From contig NW_026570239.1 of NCBI RefSeq assembly GCF_019649055.1, forward strand, positions 496,001 to 560,000: 64,000 nt of DNA. The letters are read 5' to 3'. This document shows positions 41,731 to 53,556 of the stretch, piece after piece. The stretch's first letter is position 1, and the number at the start of each line of letters is the position of its first letter. This DNA is from Paramacrobiotus metropolitanus. Its lineage: Eukaryota > Tardigrada > Eutardigrada > Parachela > Macrobiotidae. Position numbers and translations under genes: made by a program. A model generated the notes under the pieces. The model saw only the letters and a program-made list of their open reading frames with translations, was not told where the DNA came from and did not search any database.

Positions 41731-43682
41731 TTTTTCAGACGATTACCGCGCTGCTCATACACGGCTCTTATGAGGCGCAGGCCGTCGCTTAGCTCCTGCA
41801 GCGTCAAGCACTGCGTGGCGTTGGTCAGGACGACCATTTCCGTGGCGGTGGTCATTAGCGAGATGATGCACATGCCCATGGAGCAAGCGTTGTTGCTGGC
41901 CTTGTCGAAGCTGACCGTCAGACATTGTTTGCTGCGGTCCTGGGCAATGACCGCGTTCCATAATGGGCTGACGCGGCGGTCAAACAGCCGCTCATTCATG
42001 CTCAAATAGGAGAGAATTTCCCGCAGGAGTACCTGCGGAATCGCCATGGCCATTTGGAAAAACTGTTGCGCCAGGGTGGCACGCAAAGGATTGATAGTGG
42101 GTCGGATGTTGGGCGGTGTCCAGTGGCCATCGGCATATGTCCAACCGGTCTGTAGACGCCGTGCCATTTGCGCTTTGGCCCTTTCATTTACTTGAACCTG
42201 TTAGTTGTGAAAAGTGAAAACACGATTAGTTATTTGGCTTAGATCCGCTTCAAGCAGGCACAACGAAGCCATTTCGACGTTTCTATGTTTTTCGTATAGT
42301 ACTGTAGCCGCTAGATGAAGTGGCTCCACAGAGTCTGGTATACGGGAAAATGCAAGCCCAATATACGCACATTGCTCCGTGCAGAATTGTTTTGGTTTCA
42401 AACAATTTTGACTCTGATGCTGACGTTCTACATGTTTTACTGAGTTTTATTATTTTTTAGCAAGGTACAATAATTATTGTAAGAGCATAATGTCAGAGCA
42501 CTGACAGTTTTCAATTTATAAACCTGGTTTGTTGTGGTTTTGGGGTGCCTGGCAGGGGCAGGCAACAGTTTATCGAAAGCAAAGTGTGCGCCTCTCGGTG
42601 GGGAAGGCTCGTGCTCAATGCCCGGCCAGAGGCAGGCAGCGGTCGGATCTAACAGTGGAGCCACTTCATCTAGCGGCTACAGTATTAATATACAGCTTCG
42701 TACATGATTTAAATAAGAAATAGTCATATGCCTTATCAGCCCTAACGCACTTCCTCCCAGCGCGCAGTTTAATACTTGAGCAGCGACGCCTGCCGGAAGA
42801 CAGGGGCATCTTAGAGGGGAAAATTACACAGTTTTAAAAATAATAAAAAAACTGAAGTTCTAAAATTATTTTCGAACCTTCAACAGTTACCATCGGAATG
42901 TGTATAGTATAGTACTATAATGCATACTTACGTATATATACTTATCAGTTCAAATTTAGCATACCGGTAGATTCGTACTAGCTTATCTGCTGATACTGGC
43001 GTTGGGTGCCTCGCGTTATTCTGCAGATATATGAGGTTCTCATTCCGCACGCACGTGGCGTATGCCATGGAGGCGTACCCCATCAGCTCTTCCGCCCACA
43101 AACGACACAGCGCCGGCTCCGCGGATTGTCCCGCTAAAACTCCGCCGGGAGTTTACACTCAGCGTAATATAATCATCCGGTACGACAGTGCACACCTGCC
43201 TCTCCGGGCGCCGAAGCCGCACAACCCGGGGGCTAACAAATTTGGTCACGACACTTCCATCCATATTAATTCGGATAAGGGCGTATTTATCCCACAGAAT
43301 CCGGCGCACCAGGAACACCGCCGGGTACCACGTCCACGGGCGGTCGGCGGTCGTTCTGGCGAGGACCTCGAAGGTAGCCGGCGAATCAGGGTGTCTCAGC
43401 GGCCGTTATACTCCTTGTCCCAGTCGCGGGCGGGAGCGAAACTCTTCTGCTGCGAACTGAGGCAGTACAGCGCCTTTTGGTGTTCGACGAGCGCCGACCT
43501 TCTGCTTCGAAATCCACGAGCAGACCGCCGGAGACGGTTTCGATAACCAGACCGCGCTCGAGAATTCCGTCGGAGTTTTCCACATCCACCGCGTTCCAGT
43601 GATAGATATCGGTGCCAGGATGAATCTCACACGAAGACGGCGGGTCGGAACAATCAGACGATCGGATTCTACTGGTGCGCAT
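41731..43682 (-). pseudogene. F-box-like family, copy C: damaged exon 1 and exon 2, no exons 3-4
   Basis: Exon 1 is 43682-42979, with a good ATG (MRTSRIRSSDC), the shared WNAVDVENSDGILERG module and donor CTA|GTACGA. Against copies A and B it has a 7-nt deletion after GRRS, a further 1-nt deletion near 43410 and another frame change near 43135, so it cannot be read through. Exon 2 (42197 to about 41725) is open and keeps the F-box-like region (IPQVLLREILSYLSMNERLF). Its end reads AAG TAA CAG|GC where B has AAG CTG CAG|GT, so a stop and a lost donor coincide. No exon 3 or 4 follows in the next kilobase. Copy D's exons at 52.8-53.4 kb lie upstream of it on this strand and cannot belong to it. 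Confidence 0.75.
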
Positions 43683-43689
43683 TTTCTTG

Positions 43690-44895
43690 GCAAACCATGT
43701 ACAGTTCTTTTGCCGTTGCAGTGAAATTATGGCTCGGAATGCGCTTTCTGTAGTCTATAGAAAATAAAGAAATAACAAACATGAGAAACACTATCGTACG
43801 TATGTAGCGACGATTTTTATTCATCGTAATAACGATGATCGTAATGCTTGCTTATAAATAAAAGCTGTTCCGAATCTGTGGCTGCAGTCCATGCTGTTAT
43901 GGTGCTGTCCATGCTTGTCGATGCTGCGCTGTACCAAGTGCTGTGTGGAGCCAGAAGGCGGGCAACGCAGCTGCCTATTTCTCTATCCGGACTGATTTCA
44001 TGTACGTACAGCTAGCCCGAGAACAGTGGACGGGCAGCAAGGGGTGAAATAATTCTGTTCATATCACTTTGCATTAGCCGAGACCGTAATAAGTGTATTT
44101 TCCCCTGCTACAGAGATAATGGATTTGTCTTTTGTCGAAATGGATTTGTCAAGAGTCAGCACAATTATCAAGGAAGTTCACAATAGACCAGACAGAGTGA
44201 AGGTAGTAGCTTGCAAGTGTGTGGTGAAGACCGATGAGCTGTAATTGAGAGACTCCAAGAGAAAGACCAGTGGTCGACTGGCCGTTATTATCGAGTAAAG
44301 CTTCAGGTAGCCATCTGAGGTGTGATCTGTACACGCACCCCTTTAGATCATAGTTTCAACCGAACAGACGTATTTTAGCAAAATGTTAGTACATTTTTCT
44401 TCGAACATCCACAAGCACGAACTCAGTGTGGCCAATACGGTTCTGATCAACCATGGTAATGGTAAATGGTTGTTGGGGTTTGTGCACGATAATGCTCCTG
44501 ATCAGCTACATGAGTCGCACCACTTCTTCTAGAGGATCCTGCTTGTGTTCAGAACCAGTATGTATGGGCCTGTCAGCTCCTTCGGAATGGGAGCTCAGAT
44601 ACACCACCATGAGCGAGGAGTACGATGGGCCTTTTGTTTTTCATCCTGCCATACTGTTGTTTGATTTCCTCCAGGACCAACTGGAAAATTTGTGCTACGC
44701 TCAAATTGCAGTTACGGAAAAACGCCGCCGGAAGTCTCCAAATTTCACTACTATGTTCCAGTAAAGCGAAGTCGGAATTTGCACTTCAACTAGGAAATGA
44801 CTTTTGCTTTGCTTTTTCCTTACCCTAACATGACGCAAGCAGTGTAGACTAGCATATGAAATGTAACAATAAATTTTTCAATAGTTTGTGCTATT
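43690..44895. other. Intergenic, no supported gene
   Basis: A 103-codon plus-strand frame at 44453-44764 has no family resemblance and ordinary composition, and is not called. The sequence ATCGTAATAACGATGATCG near 43824 contains a short inverted repeat. Confidence 0.4.
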
Positions 44896-46845
44896 TTATC
44901 CAAGAAGTTCAGCTACATCGTCGGGCAACTCTTCAATTTTTGTGCCATAGTATCGCTCGAGGTCCTTCACAAAAGCCAAATCATCTGTCGTCACAAAGTT
45001 GATGACACATCCCTTTCGCTCCTTACCGTCCCGGCCGCCAAAGCCAATCCTGTAAATACGTAAATGGTGTTGTAAAGAAGTGGATGAATGCTGTTGTCCC
45101 GTATATTTGTACAAAGCGCATAATAAAAACTTTACTATAAAGTATTGTAAGGAAAACGGCGCTTACCGGTGAATGTATTTGTCACGGTCACCTGGGAGAT
45201 CATAGTTGACCACCAGATTCACCTTCCGTTCAAATACGATGAGCGCTTAACGCTCGGTCGTTACCAGGACGGGGAAAGCGCCATTGTGAAACCGTTCGAA
45301 AACTGCATCCCGGTCGTTCTGATGCATGTGGCCATGCTAAAGCGATACGTATCGTGGTTCGCTTTTCAGGAAATATGAACGAGGGTACTGTAATCAGGCT
45401 TACTATTCCGGCAACTGTGGGTTGTCTTAGTTGTCGGACCAGGATATCGACCTCGTCGCGGGTATTGCAAAATATAACGCTCTGCTCCGCTCTAATGTCA
45501 GTCAGCAAATCACACAGCTTACGTAGTTTCTGCTCCTGAAATTATGTACCGTTATTAGACTACTTCGACTTTCCTTATTAGGAAAGCTATGCTTTTCGTA
45601 CAAGGGTCACCGGAAACCTGAATTCACATGTAAGCTCGGAAGTTTTTCAGTATCCGCGCGCAGAGTGTTATTACTGCAACATGGTGTCCTTACACGATAT
45701 GATATATGTAGCATAAGGTTTGCTAGCAGAGAAGAGTTGAAATATGAAAGTGATATTCTATGGTCTGGTTACAGAATTTGTTACGTGCCTTTATGTCCAC
45801 CGTTACGAAAAATTGTCGAACTCCACTTAAGTCCGGTTTCTCTTCTTCCACACCGGCTTCGATCGTTAAACGAACCGGATCGCGCATGAAATGCCTCATC
45901 AACCCGAAAACTTTAGAGGATATTGTCTTGGCTGCCACCACCATCTGCAACCCAGTAAAAAGCAAGAGTTTTTTTAACGCATTTTTCAAGCATAACCAAA
46001 GAACAAACCTGAACTCTTTCCGGTAAGTTCTTCAAGATCTCATACATTTGATCGGATAGGCCCCGCATCAGAAGTTCATCGGCATCATTCATCACAAACG
46101 TTTTAATATCGTGTGTTCCTACAGATAAAATGTTGTACTTTGTTAGCTCTTGCTCTTAAAATACATGCCTTTTCAGTTGCAATGTAACAACGGCTTACTT
46201 AGCGATCGTCGTGATATCATATCACAGATGCGACCGGTCGTTCCCACGACAATATGTCGACCTCGGTTCAGTCCCATCATGTCGTTGATAATGTTTGTCC
46301 CGCCAACACTTACATGGCATTTCGCTTCCGTAAATTTTCCCACTGTCTGTATCACTCTTTGAACCTGGAATAAGCACACCGAGTATAAATGGGGATACGC
46401 AATTATCTACTTCCTTTTGACTACAGTACGGACTTCTTGCGCTGATTCTTTGAATGGTACAAGGATTAAGGCTTGACACTCTGAATTGCTGGCATCGATG
46501 TTTTGGAGGACAGTCAGCGCAAAGGTTGTCTTTTTGCCGGTCCGATTGGGACTTTGCACTACCACATCACGACCTGCAGTAAATAAGTAAGACAGTATAT
46601 AATTCAGCTTCTATCAGTTCATTGAAAGAGCGAGCGACGTTCAACGTTGCAAGTCTAAGTCTTAAAATAGGTCGACTGTAAACCAAGTCACAAATACCTT
46701 GTAGAAATGATGTTAGCACTCGCTGCTGCAGTGGATATGGTTTAAAAAATCCGCAATCCAAGATGCCAAGCAGCAATGCCGGTTTCAAGTTCATATCGTC
46801 AAAATTTAATGTCTCCACAAATTGTTCTTCTTCTTCACGTCCTAT
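44896..46845 (-). pseudogene. eIF4A-like DEAD-box helicase relic, eight exons
   Basis: Exons on the minus strand: 46845-46698, 46573-46434, 46364-46199, 46118-46009, 45944-45789, 45535-45404, 45336-45167 and 45049-44896. Joined in order they follow eIF4A from the Q-motif region (LNFDDMNLKPALLLGILDCG) to the end (GTKIEELPDDVAELLG). eIF4A unwinds 5' leaders for translation using ATP. Here nearly every catalytic motif is altered: motif I reads QSPNRTGKKT, Ia PFKESA, II NDADE for DEAD, III AAK for SAT, V is lost, and VI reads HRIGFGGRDG. A TAA at 45247-45249 is in frame in exon 7. One intron (after 45789) fits only as GC-AG, and the exon 2 donor is weak (GTCCGT). An upstream exon with the ATG is not seen. 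Intron retention rules out a processed copy; it is a decayed duplicate. Confidence 0.8.
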
Positions 46846-46941
46846 CTAAGACCACAGTACCGGAAGTTCAGCTAAACCCTTTTATAATGACATTTCTGTT
46901 GCTATAGAATCAGCCTAAACGAATTTTAGGTGAAGGCTCCT

Positions 46942-47645
46942 CATACCACTTTTTACCATCTTTGGCTCCTAATACCTTTGTTAATACCGACAACCTTTTG
47001 CACACCACTTTCGACTCCGCATACCACCTTTTTCTGATATAAATAATATTTTCAAATTTCTATCCATTTAAATCTAATTTAGACATCTGGAATGATTGAA
47101 TGATCAGCTTGCGTAGCTAATCTTTATCAACGCGCTGCATTTCGCGCAATGTCGCATAACAGCGGAATCAAATCCCAGATTCGCTTCGCAGTTCTCTCGA
47201 CCCGTTCGTCGTCCAGGGCGTCTTTTTTATGGAAGCCGTTTTTTTCTCAAAGCATTCTAAAGTCCACAGTAAATGGTCAGGAGTAACTACTAACAACCTT
47301 TTTTTATTCTGCGCATTCTCGTATCGGACCCGCAGCTGCTCGTCTGGCTCATTTCAGCCGTAAAACTTCCAAAGTTCTACCTTGGCTTGGTCAGTTAGCT
47401 TAGAGTCGAGGCTGCGATGCAGTACCACTCCCTGTGCGCCTATATCCCTGTTTTTACCGCAATTTGATCAGGTAACACAAAATCTTTTACTCGTACGTTT
47501 CTTAGCCTTCAACGTTTATGAAATATCGTACAACATCTCTAATCTATTATTTTTTTAAAGCCTAAAAAATTTATGGTGGTATGCGGAGTCAAAGGTGGTG
47601 TGCAAAATGGAGAATTAGAAGCCAAAGGTGGTAAAAAGGTGGTAC
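46942..47645. mobile_element. Element of about 0.7 kb with inverted terminal repeats
   Basis: The left arm 46942-47032 (CATACCACTTTTTACCATCT, CCGCATACCACCTTTTT) is the imperfect complement of the right arm 47572-47645 (TATGGTGGTATGCGGAGTCA, GTGGTAAAAAGGTGGTA). The interior has no convincing frame. Target duplication not resolved. Probably a non-autonomous DNA transposon. Confidence 0.6.
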
Positions 47646-49484
47646 CTATTTGGAGCGAACGGTGGTGTCAAGGTTGTATGCAGCGCCTGTACCTGATTTT
47701 TATAGCAGTTAAACGTAAACCTAACTTTGGTGATTTTTGTCACGAACCTGATCCTCCGGGTTGCCGTTATCCTGCTGCCTCCAAGACCGGTTACTTGCAG
47801 CGACCGAAATATGTCGACTGCAACACATCGTTAATACGTAATACCAAGTCTTGATGCGTTGGCAACTGCACTGTAGCATTTCTGAGTCACTGTAGCATTT
47901 CTCGTACATGAATACAGCAGCGTTTTCTGAATGACTCAATACTCAATAGCACAAAAATATCGCATATTTTAAATTCAAAAATTTGCCGATGCACCGTCAC
48001 TTTGTGTTATCACCTTAAAGTAGCAATGTTTGACGCCCCCGATGAGCATGTGCCGTCGGGATTAGAGGAGCTATTTTGCCGCGTTCCCAAAGACTCCGTC
48101 GGACTGAGGTGGGTCGTGCCTATTGCGCCCATCGAGTTATAATTCAGCAGCGAATTCCCATCGATATTTTGCTTCCAAACTTATTCGGGGAAAATATATT
48201 TTGTCGATTGTTACTCTGCTTACCCCGATCACCCGATAAACGATCCATTAACAGCTTTATTTCTTTGTGTCTTGCTTGCTGTAGAAAAACCAGGTAGTGG
48301 ATTAGACGCCGCAAAATGGTACAGGTCTACCGCGTACCGTGTTTGCATACAAACGCTGTCTGCTATACAGTATACTCTACTCGTTTTAACGCACCAAATA
48401 GGCATAACTTTTGTCCACGATATCGCTTTGTTTCTTGAGTACCGCTGTCGTGCAGACTTTTTCCACTTCATCAATCCAGAATCTGTAGGCATTTTCAGCG
48501 TCGCAAGAAAAGGGGCAACCTGTATCCCTGACGTCCATCATGCTCGGAGTTCGACTTCGATCTGTAGGGTGAGTTGAACTCCGTTCTGATAATCCTTCAA
48601 AATATCCAACGACGACGCACTTCTTTTATTATCTTTCCCACACTTTTACTACACTGGAAACCTATCGTAAAGCAGGTCATGTTTCTATACGAGCGCTGCG
48701 TTTTTATCGGAAGGTATACTGGACGAACTTAGCCATATCGCTTGTCTATTGTCAATCTGGGCTCATTAGTATTTGACTAGATAGGGTATTGTGTGAAAAG
48801 CTACATATAGATACCGAGCCTGGTACCAAGGCATACGAACGTGGTGTATATCAGAATTATCCTTTATCGGTCGCCATTGCCGGCATGCTGGAGCTATAAT
48901 AAACTCTCAGATTGTTAGAATTTTATTACTTCGGACGCGGAACCTGTTTAACGCTCCGTGTTGCGCCTGGGCTTTCTTTACCGCCCACTTTCATATGTGC
49001 GGGTGAAAAAGAATTTACTCCAAAGGTATGCTAAAATACGAGGCGCAATACGTAGCAACAGACGAGACTGCAGTATATAACTTGAGATAACCAACAACAA
49101 TTCGCAATGTCGGTTGCCATGAGAATTGTTCTTTGCTCTTTATACTGTGTTAAGTGTGTTCTAAGTACCTTGATAAATTTTAATAAAGTTTGTAAGTAAC
49201 TGAATGCTTTTAAATCAATCGGAGAGCCGCAGGAAAAAAATTGTTGTCAGTTTGTGGAGTTTGTATAATATTATGCATTGACCACAGCTTCGAATTATTC
49301 GATATTCTATAGATTAGATAATACTGTGGACTTTTGGATTTCTTAAGCAGTTGATAAAAATACGCAGTAAAATGATTCAAGGGCCGAGCCCAGCGGGGAT
49401 GCTAAAACCGTATTAGTCGTAAATTTAAAATTTGTAATTGTTTTCCTGGGTGTCGGCCGGATGTACAGGATAAAAATGAGTGTA
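47646..49484. other. Intergenic, one short possible exon
   Basis: A 38-codon plus-strand frame from ATG 48028 (MFDAPDEHVPSGLEELFCRV) to about 48144 has balanced, protein-like composition and could be an exon, but no partner exon was found. Nothing else is supported. Confidence 0.3.
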
Positions 49485-49490
49485 AGCGAT

Positions 49491-51889
49491 TGTAGCCGGC
49501 AGAAAGGTGGACGGGTGGATGGTGGATCTTCAATGAAGGTCATCCACCTTTCTGCAAAGGTCATCCACCTTTCTCGTCCACCATTTTTATATATCATCCA
49601 CCTTTCTCATCCACCTTTTAGTAAAGGTTATCCACCTTTCTGCAAGTCATCCAACGTTCTGCCGAAGGTAACCCACCTGTTAGTCGACTATGTTAACTGT
49701 CCGCTTTCTTATATTTTGTATAAAGATTAATTAGAGCAATTGATTTTCCAGTCATTTCCACCCAATCTGGTAAATACTTGTAACTCTCGTACCAATATGA
49801 TTAAAATCTTTCTATCGCTCGTATACACCTTTTCTACCAAGCGGTTTATGGAATCCGCTATTGACTGATCCAAAGTCAGCTTCATGGTGTGCATTTAGAC
49901 TTATTCTACCATACCAATACCAGTTCCCGCCATAATATGCTGGGAGCAGCCGTAGCCATGCTGTAGGGTGTGACTTGTATTGTATATAGGTAATACAAAT
50001 CACACCCTACAGTATGGCTACTACTAGTTACCATATGCTGTATATTATTGATGTTCCAACCATCAAGAACATGCACCTAACTAAGCACTAGCAAAACCGA
50101 GCGCAGCTTTTCGAGTTGAAGGTGAAAATACGGCAAGGTCTTCGTTTGAGTTGCCGTGTTCGCGCAACTTATACAGTTTGTCAGTAACACTTTTGCAAAC
50201 TTTTGTGCACTAGGATTGATTTTACTAGTATCACGAACATTCAGTTCTGGAGCACAAACAGCAAAGCAAACTCATGTGCGGAAGTTGTACACCTAACACC
50301 GAGTGTTGTCATGCTAATAATCCTTTCTTCAGAGTTCATTCAACATTCTGCAAAGGTCATCCACCTTTCTGCAAAGGTCATCCACCTTTCTGCAAAGGTC
50401 ATCAACCTTTCTGTCTTAGGTTATTTTTGTTCGATATAACTGTATTTACCTTTTCCTTCGTTCAGCAACCGATAAATGCGGCGAAATATGGTTGTTTGAG
50501 TCATCTAACGATGTTGGAAGTACTTAATTCATTAACTGACGAAATCTTGCACAAGATACTGATTATTTTTAAATAGTATTAGACTCTGCACTGAACTAGG
50601 CACATTCGTTAAAATGGCACCGAAATTGTTTCTATATAAAATTGCTCAAGAAAAATTGTTGGGTACGGTTAAGTAACGAAACAGCGATAATTAAGTTACA
50701 GAGGTCACAGAAGAAAGAGCAGGCACAAAGAAAACGGAATTGGCAATCATCATTCACTTCGAACAGCAAATTCAGTTAGGAGAATATCATTATTTTTCAG
50801 CTTTGCAAAGCCTGCATGTAGCTTTCCACCGCGAACCATTCCTGCTGGACTTCCTGTACAGCACTTCAATCATGCGCAATTAACAGACATTTTTCAAGAT
50901 ATTTGGCGCCGTTATTAGCGAATATCAGATCTTCTGTCATCAGTAAATGAATGGCTTACAAAAGCGTTGCACGACTGCATTACAAGCAAGCATTTCCGCG
51001 CATTTACCGTTAGATGGTCGAAGCTAAAACTGGATGCACTGCTTAGAACGTAAATAACCCAAGACAGAAATAATTATGACCTTTAGAGAAAGGTGGATTA
51101 CCGTCGGCAGAAAGGTGGATGACCTTTAGAGAAAGGTGGATGACCTTAATAGAAAGGTGGACTACCATAACAACACTCACTTAAAGTGCTGCAGTGTTCC
51201 CACTTAGTTTGCCTTGCTGTCCGTGGTCCAGAATTGAACTGTTCGTGATGCAAGGAGTCTTGTGCAAAAAAGTTTGCAAAAACATTTTCTATACGTAAGT
51301 TGCGCGAACACGGCAACCAGTACGAGGACGCTGCTGTATTTTCGCCTTCATCTCGAAGAGCCACGCTCCGTTCTGCCAATGCGCAATGAGAAGCATTTTC
51401 CGGATAGGTGCAGCCCAGCACATGGTACAAGACAGACCATACACTATGGCCACGGCCGGTCTGCGGCCGGTCAGCGCACGCATTGTGACCGGAAATGGTA
51501 TTCCAAATTTCATACCTAAATGTCTTCAGAGACACACCAGGACGCCGACTGTAGATTAGTGACTACCAGAAACAGCTTGGCAGAAATGGTGTGTACGACT
51601 GCTAGAATAATTTAGTCATATTGATACGAGAGTTGTTTACCAGAAAGGGTAGCAATTACTAAAAAACTGTTGTAATGAATAAGCTGAAAGAAAGTAGATA
51701 CATATGTTCGACAATCGACAGAAAGGTGGATGACTTTGCAGAAAGGTGGATAATCTTTACAAAAGGTGGATGAGAAAGGTGGATGACCTTTACAAAAAGG
51801 TGGATGAGAAAGGTGGATGACCTTTGCAGAAAGGTGGATGACCTTCATTGAAGATCCACCATCACCCGTCCACCTTCCTGCCGGCTACA
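49491..51889. mobile_element. 2.4-kb DNA transposon with long iterated inverted repeats and 6-bp target duplication
   Basis: AGCGAT at 49485-49490 and 51890-51895 flanks the element as a target duplication. The ends TGTAGCCGGCAG..CTGCCGGCTACA are inverted. The terminal repeats extend about 190-200 bp (49491-49690 and 51716-51889) and consist mostly of a 20-21 bp phrase, AAAGGTCATCCACCTTTCTG, in tandem, opposite orientation at each end. Inner arrays of the same phrase lie at 50340-50420 and 51078-51168, again inverted to each other. A hairpin lies at 49954-50019. The only long interior frame is a minus-strand one at 51146-51535 without a recognised transposase motif. Superfamily not assigned. 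Confidence 0.75.
49954..50019. repeat. 28-bp-arm hairpin inside the 2.4-kb element
   Basis: Arms 49954-49981 and 49992-50019 (CTGTAGGGTGTGACTTGTAT against its near-perfect complement) are separated by 10 bases. Confidence 0.8.
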
Positions 51890-51895
51890 AGCGAT

Positions 51896-52809
51896 CAGTT
51901 TAATAAGCTTTTGTTTTTCTTATTGCTTTTCTAATTTTACACTATCCCAGTTGAATCCGTCCGCAGTATTCTAAAAGCTTAAGATGCCGCGGTTACCAAA
52001 CTTACCTTACGCGCCCTCTCAAACCTTTCTGCTGTTCGCTGTCATTGACGTCGAAGTCGCGCATTTAAAAGCCATGTCGACACCCGAATCTGGATACCGG
52101 ATCCACGCGTTACCGGCTTCCGAAACGAGAAAGACTGCAAAGTACGCGTAGCTTCAGCCGAGATACAACTTTATGGCCGCAACTTTGAAATGCTTTTTTA
52201 TGGACCTTGAAGAGGCGGAGCCAAGAACCTGCAGTTGATAAAGCAGGACACCATATCGCAGTCGCCACAGGATGACACAACGCCACGCGAAAGAATTTTG
52301 CCGGCAGAGGATTTCCATTCAGATACAAAGAGGAAGCGCTGTGTGCGGGATGGGCAGTGGGCACACTACCGGATCACGAAAACTTATAGGAAATATTTTT
52401 GCTTTTGCTTCTTATTTAAATGCTGCTGTTTCAGCACCAGTTTCTCTTCTACTTCCAAATCCGATATGCGAATGATTGTTAATTCTTCCAACATTTAAAT
52501 ATTTTGCAATTGTTTTTTGAAATTTGTTGAAGTGATGGTTTTACAATTAAACGTCTGGCATTTAATACAGCCTTAACAAAAGGCTGTATTAAATGCGCTA
52601 CCCTAATTTTTTTGGTTAATTAGCCATTAATGGATTACATTAATAACCTTATTTAGTAGTCAATTGCACAGTCTTATCAAAGCGCGAACTGGATGCAGTT
52701 GATTAAGAAGTCAACTTGCTATATTCAAAGCTTTTATATATGTAGTTGCAACAAAATCTTAGCTTGCTTCACTCTGTCGCTTATCAAGCATCAAACGCAG
52801 TTGAAACGG
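51896..52809. other. Intergenic with one hairpin, no gene called
   Basis: No family-like frame. The perfect hairpin at 52558-52596 is listed separately; the DNA around it is AT-rich. Confidence 0.4.
52558..52596. repeat. Perfect 17-bp hairpin
   Basis: GCATTTAATACAGCCTT (52558-52574) pairs exactly with 52580-52596 over a 5-base loop. It lies 214 bp beyond the 3' end of copy D. Confidence 0.88.
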
Positions 52810-53411
52810 TCACTCATTCCGCTGGAATCGGTACAGCATGGCCAAGGTAAGTACCCACAACGTCAGAGTGGACAGCGAAGTCATTTCTAAATCAAACAGC
52901 TCTTCGGCGGCCCAGTTAAACTTCCAACGGTAGCGATTCGTTACACGGGGATCGTTGGCTTGATAGGTTTTCAAAATCTGGAGAAGTAAGTAATAAATTA
53001 CGAAGCCCCAAACTCTGCGCGAATTCTGACGTTATTCAGAATTTAAATAACAATTCCTACCTGTTTAACTTTGGCGCTAGTGAAAGATATTTCGTCGGTT
53101 CGCGCTTCGTTGGCAATCCACTGCATCAAGCCGGAGCCACTCAGCGGGATCCAGTGTTTCTTCCACGACAAATTCCGCTCGACCAGCGCATACAACTCCG
53201 TCTGCATCTCCAACAGCGTCCCGTGGATCGCTGTGACGTCATGCACCATAGTGCACTCGCTATGTTTGCCGCCAATACCGCGAAAGCGACAGTTGCGCCA
53301 GACGATGCGGTCAACGGTGGCGGCAGCGCCGACACATGTCTGGGCCAGCATCTCCACCTCCATGGAGAACCCGCCTTCACCAAAGTCCCAAAGACAGCGG
53401 TTTGCCACAAC
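52810..53411 (-). pseudogene. F-box-like family, copy D: exons 3 and 4 only
   Basis: Exon 3 is 53411-53061 (after TTGTGGTAG, donor CAG|GTAGGA), 117 codons with WRNCRFRGIGGKHSE. Exon 4 is 52977-52810 (after TTCTCCAG, stop TGA), with NRYRWKFNWAAEELFDLEMT and the family end helix. Both are open and phase 0, the same lengths as in A and B. Nothing resembling exons 1 or 2 lies upstream on this strand, so this is a 3' fragment. It may have come from the same event that truncated copy C, which has exons 1-2 only. Confidence 0.7.
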
Positions 53412-53556
53412 CTACCACAAAAAAAGCGGACGCTGCGCGACTGAACGCTTAACCGATTTCTCATTTCATGCAGTGCTAGAAAAAATCAGGACCAGCAGGA
53501 GTCACATTGTCGCCTGACTGTTTGAAGTCGTGACGGTAACCGACGACCTGCACTAA

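Noticed and set aside
44453-44764. 103-codon plus-strand frame
   Set aside because: No recognisable domain, no exon partner and no conservation elsewhere in the window.
51146-51535. OTU-type or transposase domain in the 2.4-kb element
   Set aside because: A few residues resemble such domains, but the catalytic Cys and His pattern cannot be placed and the frame runs into the inner repeat array.
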